Shown piece by piece: positions 36,414-45,736 of a stretch of 64,000 nucleotides of DNA. The position numbers and the translations under genes were made by a program. The stretch's first letter is position 1. Each line of letters opens with the position of its first letter. The DNA comes from Ruminococcaceae bacterium BL-6 (lineage in GTDB: Bacteria > Bacillota > Clostridia > Oscillospirales > Acutalibacteraceae): positions 2,480,001-2,544,000 of the forward strand of contig LR778135.1 of the NCBI GenBank assembly GCA_902810075.1, in the 5' to 3' direction. The notes under the pieces were generated by a model. That model saw nothing but the letters and a program-made list of their open reading frames with translations. It did no database searches and had not been told where the DNA came from.

Positions 36414-37376
36414 CTATTTTGCCGTTTTACGAAACTCCAACGGCAGCAACCCCGTACTTTTGTGAAACAGCTCCGCGAAGCGGCTGGCGCTCCGGTAACC
36501 CACCGTCCGGGCTACCTGGCCGATGGGCAGGTCCGTAGAGGAAAGCAGATATTCAGCCCGGCTCATTCGGCGCTGCTGAATATACCCGGTAATGGTGCAG
36601 CCGTGCACCTGCCGGAAGGAGGTTTTCAGCTTGGTGGTCCCCATGCAGGCGATTTTGGAGAGCCGGTCCAGCGGCAGATCAAAAGCGCAGTGGTCGTTGA
36701 TGTAGGCGGTTACGGTTTCGATCTGCCGTCTGTCCGCATCCGTGAGCCGGGGTTCGGGTCTTTGCGGAAGGCGTCTGGCCCACTCCACCACCAGGGATGC
36801 CGCCTCCGCGACTTTGCTCTCATAAAACAGTTTGGCTGCAATGCCATTGCCGCGATAACTTTTTACCTGTTGCAGCAACCGCACCATCCCCGGAAAATCG
36901 TCGGTCTGATCCAATTTCTGAAACGCTTTCAGCGGATGAATATATTCGTTGGGATATTGCCGCTTCAGATAATCCTCATAATAGGCCGGCATAAATTCGA
37001 TCCCGACCGACCGGATCGGAATTTTTTTGTGTACCAGCATCCGGTAAGGATCGCGTCCCCCGACAAAGGCTTTGATACAGCCGGCATTCAGGCGACGGTA
37101 AGGAGTGAGCTCTTCTCCGGAAATAGACTCGTAATAGGTAACGCTCAGGCACTTTGGCAGATTAAACTCAAAAAAGGTATCGTCGTGAAGATAAAAGTCA
37201 TGGATTTTAATATCAAAAAGATCCTTTTGCCCGTAAGTCCAGTAGAAACCCGCGCCACGGCCTTCTTCCAGCTCCCAGCACTGGCCCATCGAACCGTAAC
37301 GAGCATTTTCCGGCCTTGGGATAAAACCGTTTTGGCAGAGCAGCGGACCATATACCTCCTGAATCACATCGATCAT
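36414..37376 (-). CDS. AraC-family transcriptional regulator
   Basis: AraC/XylS regulator of 320 residues. The C-terminal ~100 residues carry two helix-turn-helix units (LDRLSKIACMGTTKLKTSF and SSTDLPIGQVARTVGYRSAS, then FAELFHKSTGLLPLEFR). The N-terminal ~200 residues form a beta-rich sensor like those of siderophore-type AraC activators such as YbtA/PchR; that likeness is an impression. ATG 37376 is chosen because AAGGGGGG sits 6 bases upstream; two in-frame starts further up overlap or precede that site. It is divergent from the ECF genes and its promoter carries the shared operator. Confidence 0.87.
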   Translation of the reverse strand: MIDVIQEVYGPLLCQNGFIPRPENARYGSMGQCWELEEGRGAGFYWTYGQKDLFDIKIHDFYLHDDTFFEFNLPKCLSVTYYESISGEELTPYRRLNAGCIKAFVGGRDPYRMLVHKKIPIRSVGIEFMPAYYEDYLKRQYPNEYIHPLKAFQKLDQTDDFPGMVRLLQQVKSYRGNGIAAKLFYESKVAEAASLVVEWARRLPQRPEPRLTDADRRQIETVTAYINDHCAFDLPLDRLSKIACMGTTKLKTSFRQVHGCTITGYIQQRRMSRAEYLLSSTDLPIGQVARTVGYRSASRFAELFHKSTGLLPLEFRKTAK

Positions 37377-37456
37377 CCTCATCCCCCCTTGACAGGATCG
37401 GATCCTTGACAAACTGTTGTTTTATTAAGCTCTAGCCTGTATGCTAAAAGCGTAAG

Positions 37457-37505
37457 GTTAGTTTCTGCTAACAAATATCATAGCACATGCCGTTCCGGCC
37501 GTCAA
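37457..37505 (-). promoter_or_regulatory. AraC promoter with shared operator, site 2
   Basis: Minus strand: TTGACG (37500-37505), 17-base spacer, TATGAT (37477-37482). Directly downstream at 37457-37472 lies GTTAGC-AGAA-ACTAAC (plus strand GTTAGT-TTCT-GCTAAC), one base away from the GTTAGT-N4-ACTAAC sites at 31495 and 47502 and placed over the expected transcription start. The ECF genes begin 80 bases away on the other strand, so one site may control both directions. Confidence 0.75.
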
Positions 37506-37551
37506 TCGGTTACGGACCGCATGCCGACATCAAAAACAGGGGGATTTATTC

Positions 37552-38163
37552 ATGGAGACTCAAAGCTACATACAAAAAAAGGGGCTGACCGCCAAAGATC
37601 TGGTCACCATCGGTATTTTTACCGCTTTATTATGGCTCACGATGCTGATCGGCGGGCTCCCCATGGCCCCAAATCCGATCACAACCTTCTATATGCCCCT
37701 GAGCGCAGCGCTGTTGGGAGGGCCCGTTTTTCTGCTTCTGGTGGCAAAAGTGCCGAAGCGCGGGCCGATTGCAATCGCGGGGATCCTCATCGGAATCATC
37801 TGGTTTGCCACAGGGATGCACTGGGCGATGGACCTGGGGTATGTTCTGGGCGGCATCCTCGGCGATCTTGCGGCAGGGGCAAGAAAATACCGGAGCGTCA
37901 AGCTGAATATTCTTGCTTTCGTTTTTCTGAGCCTTGGCGCCACCGGCAGTTACATCTGCTATTTTGCAGATCCGGTCTCCTGGAGCAGCTATATGCTGCA
38001 AGGGGGGACTGCGGCCAGTTATATTGAAACCATGAACGCCACAGCGCAGGGCTGGATGCCCGCGGTGATCATCCTGGGCACGATCGCGGTGTCGGCATTC
38101 AGCGGCTGGGTAGGCAGCAAATTATTGAAAAAGCAATTTGAAAAAGCCGGGATCACCGAATGA
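37552..38163 (+). CDS. ECF transporter S component, MptD/Trep_Strep family
   Basis: Substrate-binding membrane subunit of an energy-coupling-factor importer, 203 residues with about five to six helices. Features: KGLTAKDLVTIGIFTALLW at the N terminus, conserved in the Trep_Strep (MptD-like) group, and a C-terminal helix ending in SKLLKKQFEKAG. ATG 37552 follows CAGGGGG. The T component starts in an ATGA overlap with its stop, and the fused ATPase follows, so the full importer is encoded. Members of this broad group have been tied to haem uptake in streptococci (SiaFGH); whether that applies here is unknown. Confidence 0.82.
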   Translation: METQSYIQKKGLTAKDLVTIGIFTALLWLTMLIGGLPMAPNPITTFYMPLSAALLGGPVFLLLVAKVPKRGPIAIAGILIGIIWFATGMHWAMDLGYVLGGILGDLAAGARKYRSVKLNILAFVFLSLGATGSYICYFADPVSWSSYMLQGGTAASYIETMNATAQGWMPAVIILGTIAVSAFSGWVGSKLLKKQFEKAGITE

Positions 38164-38858
38164 GTAAAGGTCACGGTATCCGGTTCGACCCACGGACAAA
38201 GCTTCTGCTTCTTCTGCTGTGCGCCCTCTGCGCCGCGACGGCTCCCAGCCTGGTCTATGAATTCGGTCTGGTCGGCATGATCGCCCTGCTGGGTTTCTTC
38301 AGCGGCAGGCTGCGCTACCCGCTGATCGGCCTGACGGCCTATGCGGTTATCTTTGCTTTGACAAAAGCCGCGCTGTCCGGTTCCGGGGCGACGTTTCAGA
38401 CGACGCTGATCGCTTTTCTGGGCCTGGTCCACAAGGTGTACCCATGCGGCTTTCTTGCGGGAATCCTGATCTCGACGACCCGGGTCAGCGAATTCCTCTG
38501 CGCCATGCACAAAATTCACGCGCCGAAGGCCCTGACCATTCCGATGGCCGTCATGCTGCGGTATTTGCCGACGATCCGGGAGGATTGGGGCTTTATCAAA
38601 GACGCCATGCGTCTTCGGGATGTTTCTCCATCCTTAAAAGGGCTCGTCGCTCATCCGGGGATGACAGTGGAATGCCTGTATGTGCCGCTGATGATGTCGG
38701 CGTCCCGGGCGGCCGACGAGCTGTCCATCGCCTCGGTGACGCGCGGAATCGAGAATCCCGCTCCCCGGACCTGTCTGATACAGATCAGGCTCGGGCCTGC
38801 GGATCTGCTGGCGGCTTTTTGTTTTGCCGCCTATTTCATCGCAGGGCGTTTTTGGTAG
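38160..38858 (+). CDS. ECF transporter T component (CbiQ/EcfT)
   Basis: Transmembrane coupling subunit, 232 residues, linking the S component to the ATPases. Helices flank a cytoplasmic region with the two Ala-Arg type coupling motifs, here AMRLRD near 150 and VTRGIEN near 198 (family consensus A-R-G/S). GIRFDPRTKLLLLLLC at the N terminus is typical of CbiQ. Start overlaps the S-component stop; the ATPase gene follows after 11 bases. Confidence 0.88.
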   Translation: MSKGHGIRFDPRTKLLLLLLCALCAATAPSLVYEFGLVGMIALLGFFSGRLRYPLIGLTAYAVIFALTKAALSGSGATFQTTLIAFLGLVHKVYPCGFLAGILISTTRVSEFLCAMHKIHAPKALTIPMAVMLRYLPTIREDWGFIKDAMRLRDVSPSLKGLVAHPGMTVECLYVPLMMSASRAADELSIASVTRGIENPAPRTCLIQIRLGPADLLAAFCFAAYFIAGRFW

Positions 38859-38869
38859 AGGGCGGCGCA

Positions 38870-40324
38870 ATGATAAAATTTAAGGATGTTTCTTTTTCTT
38901 ATTCCGGACAGACCTCCGGAAACCTTTGCCATTTCGACCTTACCATCGAAGACGGCGAATGTGTGCTTTTCTGCGGGCGCAGCGGATGCGGGAAAACCAC
39001 GGTCACCCGCCTGGTAAACGGCCTGATTCCATATTTTTTTCCCGGGGAGTTGACCGGGCGGGTCGTTGTAAACGGAATGGATATTTCCCAAACGCCCATG
39101 TATCAAATTGCCGGGCGCGTCGGCTCCGTGTTTCAGAACCCGCGCACCCAGTTTTTTAATGTGGATACCGACAGTGAAATCGCGTTTGGAATCGAGAACG
39201 AGGCCCTGCCTCCGAAGGAGCTTCGTCAACGGGTTCGCCAAACCGCGGAAGATCTTCGGGTCCAAAATTTGCTGGGCCGGAATATTTTTAAGCTCTCAGG
39301 CGGCGAAAAGCAGAAAATCGCTTTCGCTTCGGTTTATGCCATGAACCCGAACGTTTACCTGCTGGACGAACCATCCTCCAATTTGGACAGGAGCGCGATT
39401 CAGGACCTCAAAGAGCATCTGAGGCTGATCAAACGCCAGGGGAAGACCATTTTGATTGCCGAGCACCGTCTGCATTACCTCATGGATCTGGCCGACCGTA
39501 TCATTTATCTGGAACAAGGGCGCATCGCGGCCATTTACATGCCGGCGCAGTTCCGGCAGCTCCCGCAGGAGGAACGCGAAAACAAGGGCCTGCGGGCCAC
39601 GGACTTAAAGAAGGTGCACCCCGCCGTACCCCTGAACACCCCGCACGCGCCGATTTTGGAACTGCGTGATGTGTCTCTGTCCTACAAAAAACAATCCATC
39701 CTGAACGGCGTCAGCCTGTCGGCGGCTCCCGGCGAAGCGATCGGCATCATCGGACATAACGGAGCAGGGAAAACCACCTTTTCGCGGGCGCTCTGCGGCC
39801 TGCACAGGGACTGTGAGGGACAGTTCCTGTGGGATGGACGGCCCCAGAATCAAAAGGATCGTCTGAAACGCTCCTATATGGTCATGCAGGATGTGAACTA
39901 TGAATTGTTTGCGGAAAGCGTGGAAGCGGAGTGCTCCTTTGGCATCCGCAGCCCAAACCCTGCGCTGGTCGGGGCGCCGATGGAAAAGCTGGGCCTGACC
40001 CCTTTCCGCACACGCCACCCCAACACCCTCTCCGGCGGGCAGAAGCAGCGCCTTGCGGTAGCGGTCAGCATGATCTGCGGCAAGGAGCTTCTTGTGTTCG
40101 ACGAGCCTACCAGCGGGCTGGATTTCGACAGTATGGCTCAGGTGGCCGGCCTTGTGCAAAAACTGGCCGCCATGGGGAAGCTGATTTTTATCGTGACGCA
40201 CGACTACGAATTTGTCTGCCGCACCTGCTCCCGCGTTCTGCGCCTTGACGGCGGCAGGCTGTGCGACGATTTGGCTGTATCCATGGAAACGGAAGACCAA
40301 TTAAAGAAGCTGTTTGATCTGTGA
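38870..40324 (+). CDS. ECF transporter fused double ATPase (EcfA1A2)
   Basis: Single protein of 484 residues with two ABC ATPase domains. Domain 1: Walker A GRSGCGKTT near 37, signature LSGGEKQK near 141, Walker B VYLLDEPSSNLD. Domain 2 (from ~255): GHNGAGKTT near 300, LSGGQKQR near 388, LLVFDEPTSGLD. Both H-loops are present (AEHRLHYL, VTHDYEF). ATG 38870 is the start; the open frame upstream lies in the T gene. Fusions of both A units are common in CbiO-like ECF systems. The next ABC gene begins 31 bases after its stop, suggesting one long transcript from 37552 to 43812. Confidence 0.9.
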   Translation: MIKFKDVSFSYSGQTSGNLCHFDLTIEDGECVLFCGRSGCGKTTVTRLVNGLIPYFFPGELTGRVVVNGMDISQTPMYQIAGRVGSVFQNPRTQFFNVDTDSEIAFGIENEALPPKELRQRVRQTAEDLRVQNLLGRNIFKLSGGEKQKIAFASVYAMNPNVYLLDEPSSNLDRSAIQDLKEHLRLIKRQGKTILIAEHRLHYLMDLADRIIYLEQGRIAAIYMPAQFRQLPQEERENKGLRATDLKKVHPAVPLNTPHAPILELRDVSLSYKKQSILNGVSLSAAPGEAIGIIGHNGAGKTTFSRALCGLHRDCEGQFLWDGRPQNQKDRLKRSYMVMQDVNYELFAESVEAECSFGIRSPNPALVGAPMEKLGLTPFRTRHPNTLSGGQKQRLAVAVSMICGKELLVFDEPTSGLDFDSMAQVAGLVQKLAAMGKLIFIVTHDYEFVCRTCSRVLRLDGGRLCDDLAVSMETEDQLKKLFDL

Positions 40325-40355
40325 CGGGAAATTTTTGGAAAGAAGACGCGATTCT

Positions 40356-42119
40356 ATGCAAAAAAAGAAAAAGCCCATTGCGCTTCTGCTTCAATGGGCG
40401 GGGCGGGAAAAATATTGGATGTATTTAGCTGTCGGCTTATCATTTGTAAGCGGGCTTTGCATGATAATTCCCTACTACGGAATCTATAAATTGATGGACG
40501 CGATTTTTCATCATACTTGTACGGCGGAGTTTGTTGCTCGGGATGCTGTGATGATCGCGGCAGCGGTGGTAATTCGTTTTACGCTGTTTGGCAGCTCGGG
40601 CGTGGCCTCTCACAAGGGCGCTTACAGGGCCTTGTATAAGGTCCGCTGCATGGTATCCGATCACATGGCAAAGGTGCCGCTTGGCGCATTGGGTGAGCGC
40701 AGCATTGGCGAAATCAAAACCGTACTGAACGAGGACATTGAAAAGCTGGAACTGTTCTTGGCCCACAATATGCCGGAACTGGTATGCTATCTGGTTGGCC
40801 CAATCGCAATTTTTATCTATCTGATGACCGTCAATATTCCGCTGGCACTGATTTCTCTGATTCCGCTGGTGTCGGCTATAGTTGTGATGGGGCTGATGTT
40901 TACGGGTGCGTCCGGGATGATGGTGAGGGCCAACCGTTCTATCTCCAATCTGAATTCGGTGATGGTCGAGTACATCAGCGGCATGAAACTTATTAAAGCC
41001 TACAACATGGGCAGCAAGTCCTTTCAGAAATACTCTGTGGCGGTCAAGGAAGAAAACGATGTCTGGAATGAAATGTCCCGAAAGATGGGGCCGTTCTATG
41101 CAGCGTTCATCGTCGTGATTGAATGCGGGATGCTGCTACTGGTTCCCTTGGGTGGAATGTTCTTTTTGAAGGGTTCCATCACGGCCAGCGCCTTTTTGCT
41201 GTTCGCCTTTGTCGGTTCCTTGTATCTGACGGAAATCCGCCCGCTTCAGGAGCTTGGCAACAGCTTTGCCCAAGTACTGACAGGCATCACAAAGGCCGAG
41301 GAGATTCTGAGCATCCCAACCTATGAGGGAGGCGGTGAATTTCCCGTCAAACATGATATTGAGCTGAAAAACGTGCGCTTTTCCTACGACGGCAAAACTG
41401 ATGTGCTGACGGACTGTAATCTCCAAGTCAGAGACGGAGAAAGGACGGCTTTGATGGGCCGCTCCGGCGCCGGCAAGACCACCGTCATTGAGTTGATTTC
41501 CCGCTTCTATGATGTGCAGGAGGGCGAGGTGCTGATCGGCGGAAAGAACGTCAAAGGTATCAATTATGAAACGCTCCTGAAAAATATCGCCATCGTGTTT
41601 CAGAAAACATTTCTGACCCGCGACAGCGTCTTTGAAAATATCCGTATGGGCAGCGACGCCTCGTTAGAAGAAGTGCGCGCGGCTGCAAAGCAGGCGCAGA
41701 TCGACGATTTTATTCTGTCGCTTCCCGACGGCTATGATACGAAGGTAGGCGGTTTCGGCAACCGCTTCTCAGGCGGCGAGAAACAGAGAATCGCGATCGC
41801 GAGGGCCATCCTGAAAAACGCCCCCATCCTGATTCTCGATGAAGCGACTTCAGCGGCCGACCCGGAAAACCAGGTGCAGATCGACAAGGCCATTCAAAAT
41901 CTTTGCAAAGGGAAAACCGTTATTATTGTTGCACACCGGCTCAGCGCACTCAAAATGTGCGACCGTGTGGCGGTGGTGGAAAATCACACTGTCACCTGTG
42001 TGGGTACGCACGAGGAAGTTCGGAAAAGCAGCGAATATTATCGGCGGGCTTGGACTGCCTACAATACAGCCCGGAATATAACCTATCAGATGGAAAGGAG
42101 CATGGAACATGAGCGGTAA
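40356..42119 (+). CDS. ABC transporter half-unit (pair 2, first subunit)
   Basis: 587-residue half-transporter. Membrane domain ~1-310, ATPase with Walker A GRSGAGKTT near 367, FSGGEKQR near 470, LILDEATSAADPEN, AHRLSALK. The segment LGERSIGEIKTVLNEDIEKLE aligns with the TPSG-KT region of the pair 1 first subunit, so this is the YbtP/IrtA-like member. GC and codon use look lower than in pair 1 (more A/T third positions), hinting at a different origin. ATG 40356 follows GGAAAGAAG. Its end overlaps the partner gene by 11 bases. Confidence 0.87.
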   Translation: MQKKKKPIALLLQWAGREKYWMYLAVGLSFVSGLCMIIPYYGIYKLMDAIFHHTCTAEFVARDAVMIAAAVVIRFTLFGSSGVASHKGAYRALYKVRCMVSDHMAKVPLGALGERSIGEIKTVLNEDIEKLELFLAHNMPELVCYLVGPIAIFIYLMTVNIPLALISLIPLVSAIVVMGLMFTGASGMMVRANRSISNLNSVMVEYISGMKLIKAYNMGSKSFQKYSVAVKEENDVWNEMSRKMGPFYAAFIVVIECGMLLLVPLGGMFFLKGSITASAFLLFAFVGSLYLTEIRPLQELGNSFAQVLTGITKAEEILSIPTYEGGGEFPVKHDIELKNVRFSYDGKTDVLTDCNLQVRDGERTALMGRSGAGKTTVIELISRFYDVQEGEVLIGGKNVKGINYETLLKNIAIVFQKTFLTRDSVFENIRMGSDASLEEVRAAAKQAQIDDFILSLPDGYDTKVGGFGNRFSGGEKQRIAIARAILKNAPILILDEATSAADPENQVQIDKAIQNLCKGKTVIIVAHRLSALKMCDRVAVVENHTVTCVGTHEEVRKSSEYYRRAWTAYNTARNITYQMERSMEHER

Positions 42120-43812
42120 CCCGATGAGGAAAAACAGAAAATTTTATATCGGCATGGCCTTGACCTTTATCGAAGGCCTGTTATCCGGATGCAATTTTTT
42201 CCTCCTCTATGCAGTCATGAGAATGCTGTGGGATGGAAGCGCCGATTTGTTCCGCCTGCTCCGGCTGACCGTGTTCCTTGGCGTGATCTTCGTGCTGCGG
42301 ATTATCGTCTACAGCATTGGATACACGGACAGCCAGATCGGCGGCGCCGCCGTGAGCAAACAAGTACGGTTGTTCTTGGGCGATAAGATCAAGAGGATTC
42401 CGTTATCCCGTTTTACCCAGGGGCAAACGGGCGATTACATCAACGTCATCACCAGCGGTGTGAACAACTATGAGAAGATTCTGACCCATAGGATTGGTGA
42501 CGTGGTAAAGAATGTAACCCTTTCCATTATGCTGGTTATCTTTGTGGGAATGGTCTGGTTGCCTGGAGGCCTGATTTTGCTTTGCCTTGAGCTGTTACTG
42601 GTGCTTTTTCTCTGGGTTTCCTTCCGGGTGGTCAGAAAATACGGTACGGAAAAGAACGCCGCCAGCACGGAAAATGTAAGCAGCATTGTGGAATATGTTT
42701 CCGGCATCCAGACCTTCCGAGCTTATGGCATCGGCGGTACAAAAAACAAAACGGTCACTTCAGCGATGAAACAGTTCAGCGATGTCAGCTATCGCTATGA
42801 AGCCCATGCGATTCCTGTTAACGCGGTACAGTGTATCTGCCTTTGGATGGGGCTTCCCCTGATGATATGGGCGGCTTCCGGTCCGATGCTATCCGGGTTG
42901 CTGGATCCGGTTTCTTACCTTCTGATCTGCATGCTGCCCATGTTCTTTGCCAAGCTGTCCGATACGATATCAAGAAGCCTTATGAGCTACAGGGATCTTA
43001 TGATTTCCAAAAATAAGGTCACAAACATCATCGACGAGAAAGAAGAAACAGGCAGCATGGACCCGTTTGTCACCTCCAGCCATGAGATTGCTTTTCAGAA
43101 CGTGGACTTCTCCTACACGGCGGGGGAACCTGTCCTGAAGGGTGCCTCCTTCTCCGCGCCGGATCAGAAGCTGACCGCCATTGTGGGAGATTCCGGCTCC
43201 GGAAAATCCACTATTCTGAACCTGATCGCCAAATATTATGAGGCGGGCGGCGGAACCATCTCCATCGGCGGCAGGCCGATCGAGCAGGTGGCGGCGGAGC
43301 GTGTGCTGGAGCGGATCTCCATGGTGGATCAGGATGTATTCCTGTTTAACGACACCATCCGGAACAACATCCGTTACGCCCGGCCCGACGCAACAGATGA
43401 GGAAATCGAGGACGCCTGCCGGGAAGCCAACTGCGACGGCTTCATTCGCAAAATGGCGAAGGGCTACGATACCCCGGCCGGCGAGAACGGCGGCTCGCTC
43501 TCAGGGGGCGAGCGTCAAAGGCTCTCCATCGCCCGCGCCATTTTGAAAAGCAGCCCGATCATCCTGCTGGACGAGGCAACGGCAAACCTTGATATTGAAA
43601 ACGAGCTGGCGGTAAAACAGGCCATTGCCAATTTAATCAAACAGAAAAAAACGGTTGTGATGATTGCGCACACCTTATCTATTGTCAAAAACGCGGATCA
43701 GATTCTGGTGGTGGCGGGAGGACGGATCGCCGAACAAGGCTCACACGAGGAGCTGCTGGCGAAGGGCGGAAAATACGCCGCCATGTGGAAGGCGGAGCAG
43801 CTTTCCATATAG
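42109..43812 (+). CDS. ABC transporter half-unit (pair 2, second subunit)
   Basis: 567-residue partner. Membrane domain with LSRFTQGQTGDYINVITSGV, ATPase with GDSGSGKST near 360, LSGGERQR near 463, IILLDEATANLDIEN and AHTLSIVK, in which the residue after the switch His is Thr rather than the usual Arg. ATG 42109 follows AAAGGAG by 8 bases and overlaps the previous gene. It is the last gene of the ECF-ABC transcript, ending 127 bases before a strong bidirectional terminator. Confidence 0.87.
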   Translation: MSGNPMRKNRKFYIGMALTFIEGLLSGCNFFLLYAVMRMLWDGSADLFRLLRLTVFLGVIFVLRIIVYSIGYTDSQIGGAAVSKQVRLFLGDKIKRIPLSRFTQGQTGDYINVITSGVNNYEKILTHRIGDVVKNVTLSIMLVIFVGMVWLPGGLILLCLELLLVLFLWVSFRVVRKYGTEKNAASTENVSSIVEYVSGIQTFRAYGIGGTKNKTVTSAMKQFSDVSYRYEAHAIPVNAVQCICLWMGLPLMIWAASGPMLSGLLDPVSYLLICMLPMFFAKLSDTISRSLMSYRDLMISKNKVTNIIDEKEETGSMDPFVTSSHEIAFQNVDFSYTAGEPVLKGASFSAPDQKLTAIVGDSGSGKSTILNLIAKYYEAGGGTISIGGRPIEQVAAERVLERISMVDQDVFLFNDTIRNNIRYARPDATDEEIEDACREANCDGFIRKMAKGYDTPAGENGGSLSGGERQRLSIARAILKSSPIILLDEATANLDIENELAVKQAIANLIKQKKTVVMIAHTLSIVKNADQILVVAGGRIAEQGSHEELLAKGGKYAAMWKAEQLSI

Positions 43813-43939
43813 ACAGAAAACAAAGCCAGCGCGCGCTGGCTTTGGGCATAGTCCCCAACCAGCGCCGCAACGCACCCGCCGCGGTCGGAATCCCGCACAG
43901 AACGATGGCAAACCAGGCAGCGGATGGATCGATACAACG

Positions 43940-43980
43940 AAAAACGGTTCGGAGGCCGCATCGTCCTCCGAACCGTTTTT
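43940..43980. terminator. Bidirectional terminator between two ABC operons
   Basis: Perfect 16-base arms (AAAAACGGTTCGGAGG, 43940-43955, and 43965-43980) with a 9-base loop. A-runs and T-runs on both sides suit termination in both directions, between the convergent stops at 43812 and 43987. Confidence 0.88.
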
Positions 43981-43986
43981 CTGACG

Positions 43987-45720
43987 TCAGGCCAGCTTCC
44001 AGCCGATGGCCTCCTCCCTCGCCTTGAGAAAGTCCGCGTACAGGCCGGGCTGAGACTCCAGTTCCTGATGGGCGCCCCGCTGCACGATCCGGCCGCCGTC
44101 CAGCACCAGGATCTGGTCGGCGCGGCGCACGGTCTTGAGCCGGTGGGCGATCATCACGATGGTCTTGTCATGCGTCAGGGTATCGATGGCCTTTTGCAGC
44201 TCCGCCTCGTTCTCCGGATCCACGCTTGCGGTCGCCTCGTCGAGGATCACGATCGGGGCGTCCTTGAGCATCGCGCGGGCGATCGAGATCCGCTGGCGTT
44301 CGCCGCCGGAAAGGGTGCCGCCGCCCTCGCCGATCACCGTTGAGTAGCCGTCCGGCAGAGCGGAGATGAAATCGTGGCAGCAGGCGGCTTTGGCGGCAGC
44401 TTCCACCTGCTCATGGGTGGCACCGGGCCTGCCGAACTTGATGTTGTTCTCGATGGTGTCGTTGAAAAGGTAGACGTTCTGGAACACCATGCTGATATTT
44501 TTCATCAGGCTGTCCAGCTTGTAATCCCGCACGTCCCAGCCGCCGATCCTGACACTGCCGCCCTGCACGTCCCAGAACCGGGCGATCAGGCTGCAAAGGG
44601 TGGTCTTGCCTCCGCCGGAAGGCCCCACCACGGCGGTCGTGGTCTTTTCGGGCACACGGAAAGTGACGTCATCCAGAATCTTCCGGTCCTTATAGGAAAA
44701 ATCGACCTTCTCGAAGGAAACGGATGCGTCCGCCGGGGACAGGTCTTTCCCCTCGATATCCATCGTCGGGGTGTCGTCGATGGAATTGGCTTTGTCCATG
44801 GAAGCGCCCAGCATCTGCAGAAGCGCAGACATGTTGCCGGCGCTTTCGAGATTGCCGAACACCAGAAACGAGGCGATCAGCATCAGAAGGCAGCTCGCAA
44901 GGCCCATGCCGCCCCCCAGATACAGCAGCAGGCTGACGACGATCATAGCCACGCTGGCAGCCCGCACCACCAACTGCTGCAACGCCATCCAGGGTACGGC
45001 GCTGTATTCCAGCTTCAGGTTTTTTGCGCAGCTTCCGTCGATTGCTTTCCGTACCGTCTGGCCGCTGTCCTTTCCCAGTCCGAACGCCCTGACGACGCTC
45101 ATACCCTGCAGGTATTCCAGCACCGCCTCCACCAGATTTTCCTGCGCCCGCTGCCGGTCCGGTCCGGTTTTGCCGTTATGCTTCTGAGAAAGCTCCGTCA
45201 CCGTCAGATAAAGGACGATGCCGAGCAGCACGACGAGGCCCACCCGCCAGTCGAAGAAGAAGAGCGCGAGCGCAAAAGCCAGCGTGTTCAGAATTCCGCC
45301 GACGACAGCCACCAGGCACCGCGCGGCGGCATTTTCGACGTCGCCCAGCGTGGTGGTGACCACGGCGGTGATGTTGCCGAGGCTGTTCCGGTCGAAGTAG
45401 CCCATCGGGATGTAGCGCAGCCGATCCCCGATGTGGATGCGCTTTTCGGCCACCATGAAATAGCCGGTTTTCGTCTGCTGCAGATTGGAGACATACGAGG
45501 CCGCGGCCCGCCCCGCGATGGACAAAAGCATGATGCCGAGCGCCGCCCAGGCGGTTCTTCCGCCGCGGTCGTCCGCAAGCATCGCCTCCAGCACCACCAT
45601 CAGCGCGCCGAACTGGAGCGCCGAAAACACCGCCCCAACAAAGGCCACCGCCATGGAGCGTTTCAAGAGCCCCCGGCGGCTGCCGGAAAATGCAAAAATT
45701 TTTTTCAGAACGCCGTACAT
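43987..45720 (-). CDS. ABC transporter half-unit (pair 3, second subunit)
   Basis: 577-residue half-transporter. ATPase with GPSGGGKTT near 365, LSGGERQR, VILDEATASVDPEN, AHRLKTVR. It is more like the pair 1 second subunit than pair 2 (MGYFDRNSLGNITAVVTTTLGDVE against MGYFSEQRLGTIQTILTST). ATG 45720 (MYGVLKKIF) follows GAGGAGG; a longer frame exists but lacks a ribosome site. It begins 16 bases after the stop of its partner in the leftward operon. Confidence 0.88.
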   Translation of the reverse strand: MYGVLKKIFAFSGSRRGLLKRSMAVAFVGAVFSALQFGALMVVLEAMLADDRGGRTAWAALGIMLLSIAGRAAASYVSNLQQTKTGYFMVAEKRIHIGDRLRYIPMGYFDRNSLGNITAVVTTTLGDVENAAARCLVAVVGGILNTLAFALALFFFDWRVGLVVLLGIVLYLTVTELSQKHNGKTGPDRQRAQENLVEAVLEYLQGMSVVRAFGLGKDSGQTVRKAIDGSCAKNLKLEYSAVPWMALQQLVVRAASVAMIVVSLLLYLGGGMGLASCLLMLIASFLVFGNLESAGNMSALLQMLGASMDKANSIDDTPTMDIEGKDLSPADASVSFEKVDFSYKDRKILDDVTFRVPEKTTTAVVGPSGGGKTTLCSLIARFWDVQGGSVRIGGWDVRDYKLDSLMKNISMVFQNVYLFNDTIENNIKFGRPGATHEQVEAAAKAACCHDFISALPDGYSTVIGEGGGTLSGGERQRISIARAMLKDAPIVILDEATASVDPENEAELQKAIDTLTHDKTIVMIAHRLKTVRRADQILVLDGGRIVQRGAHQELESQPGLYADFLKAREEAIGWKLA

Positions 45721-45736
45721 AATGAATCCTCCTCTC

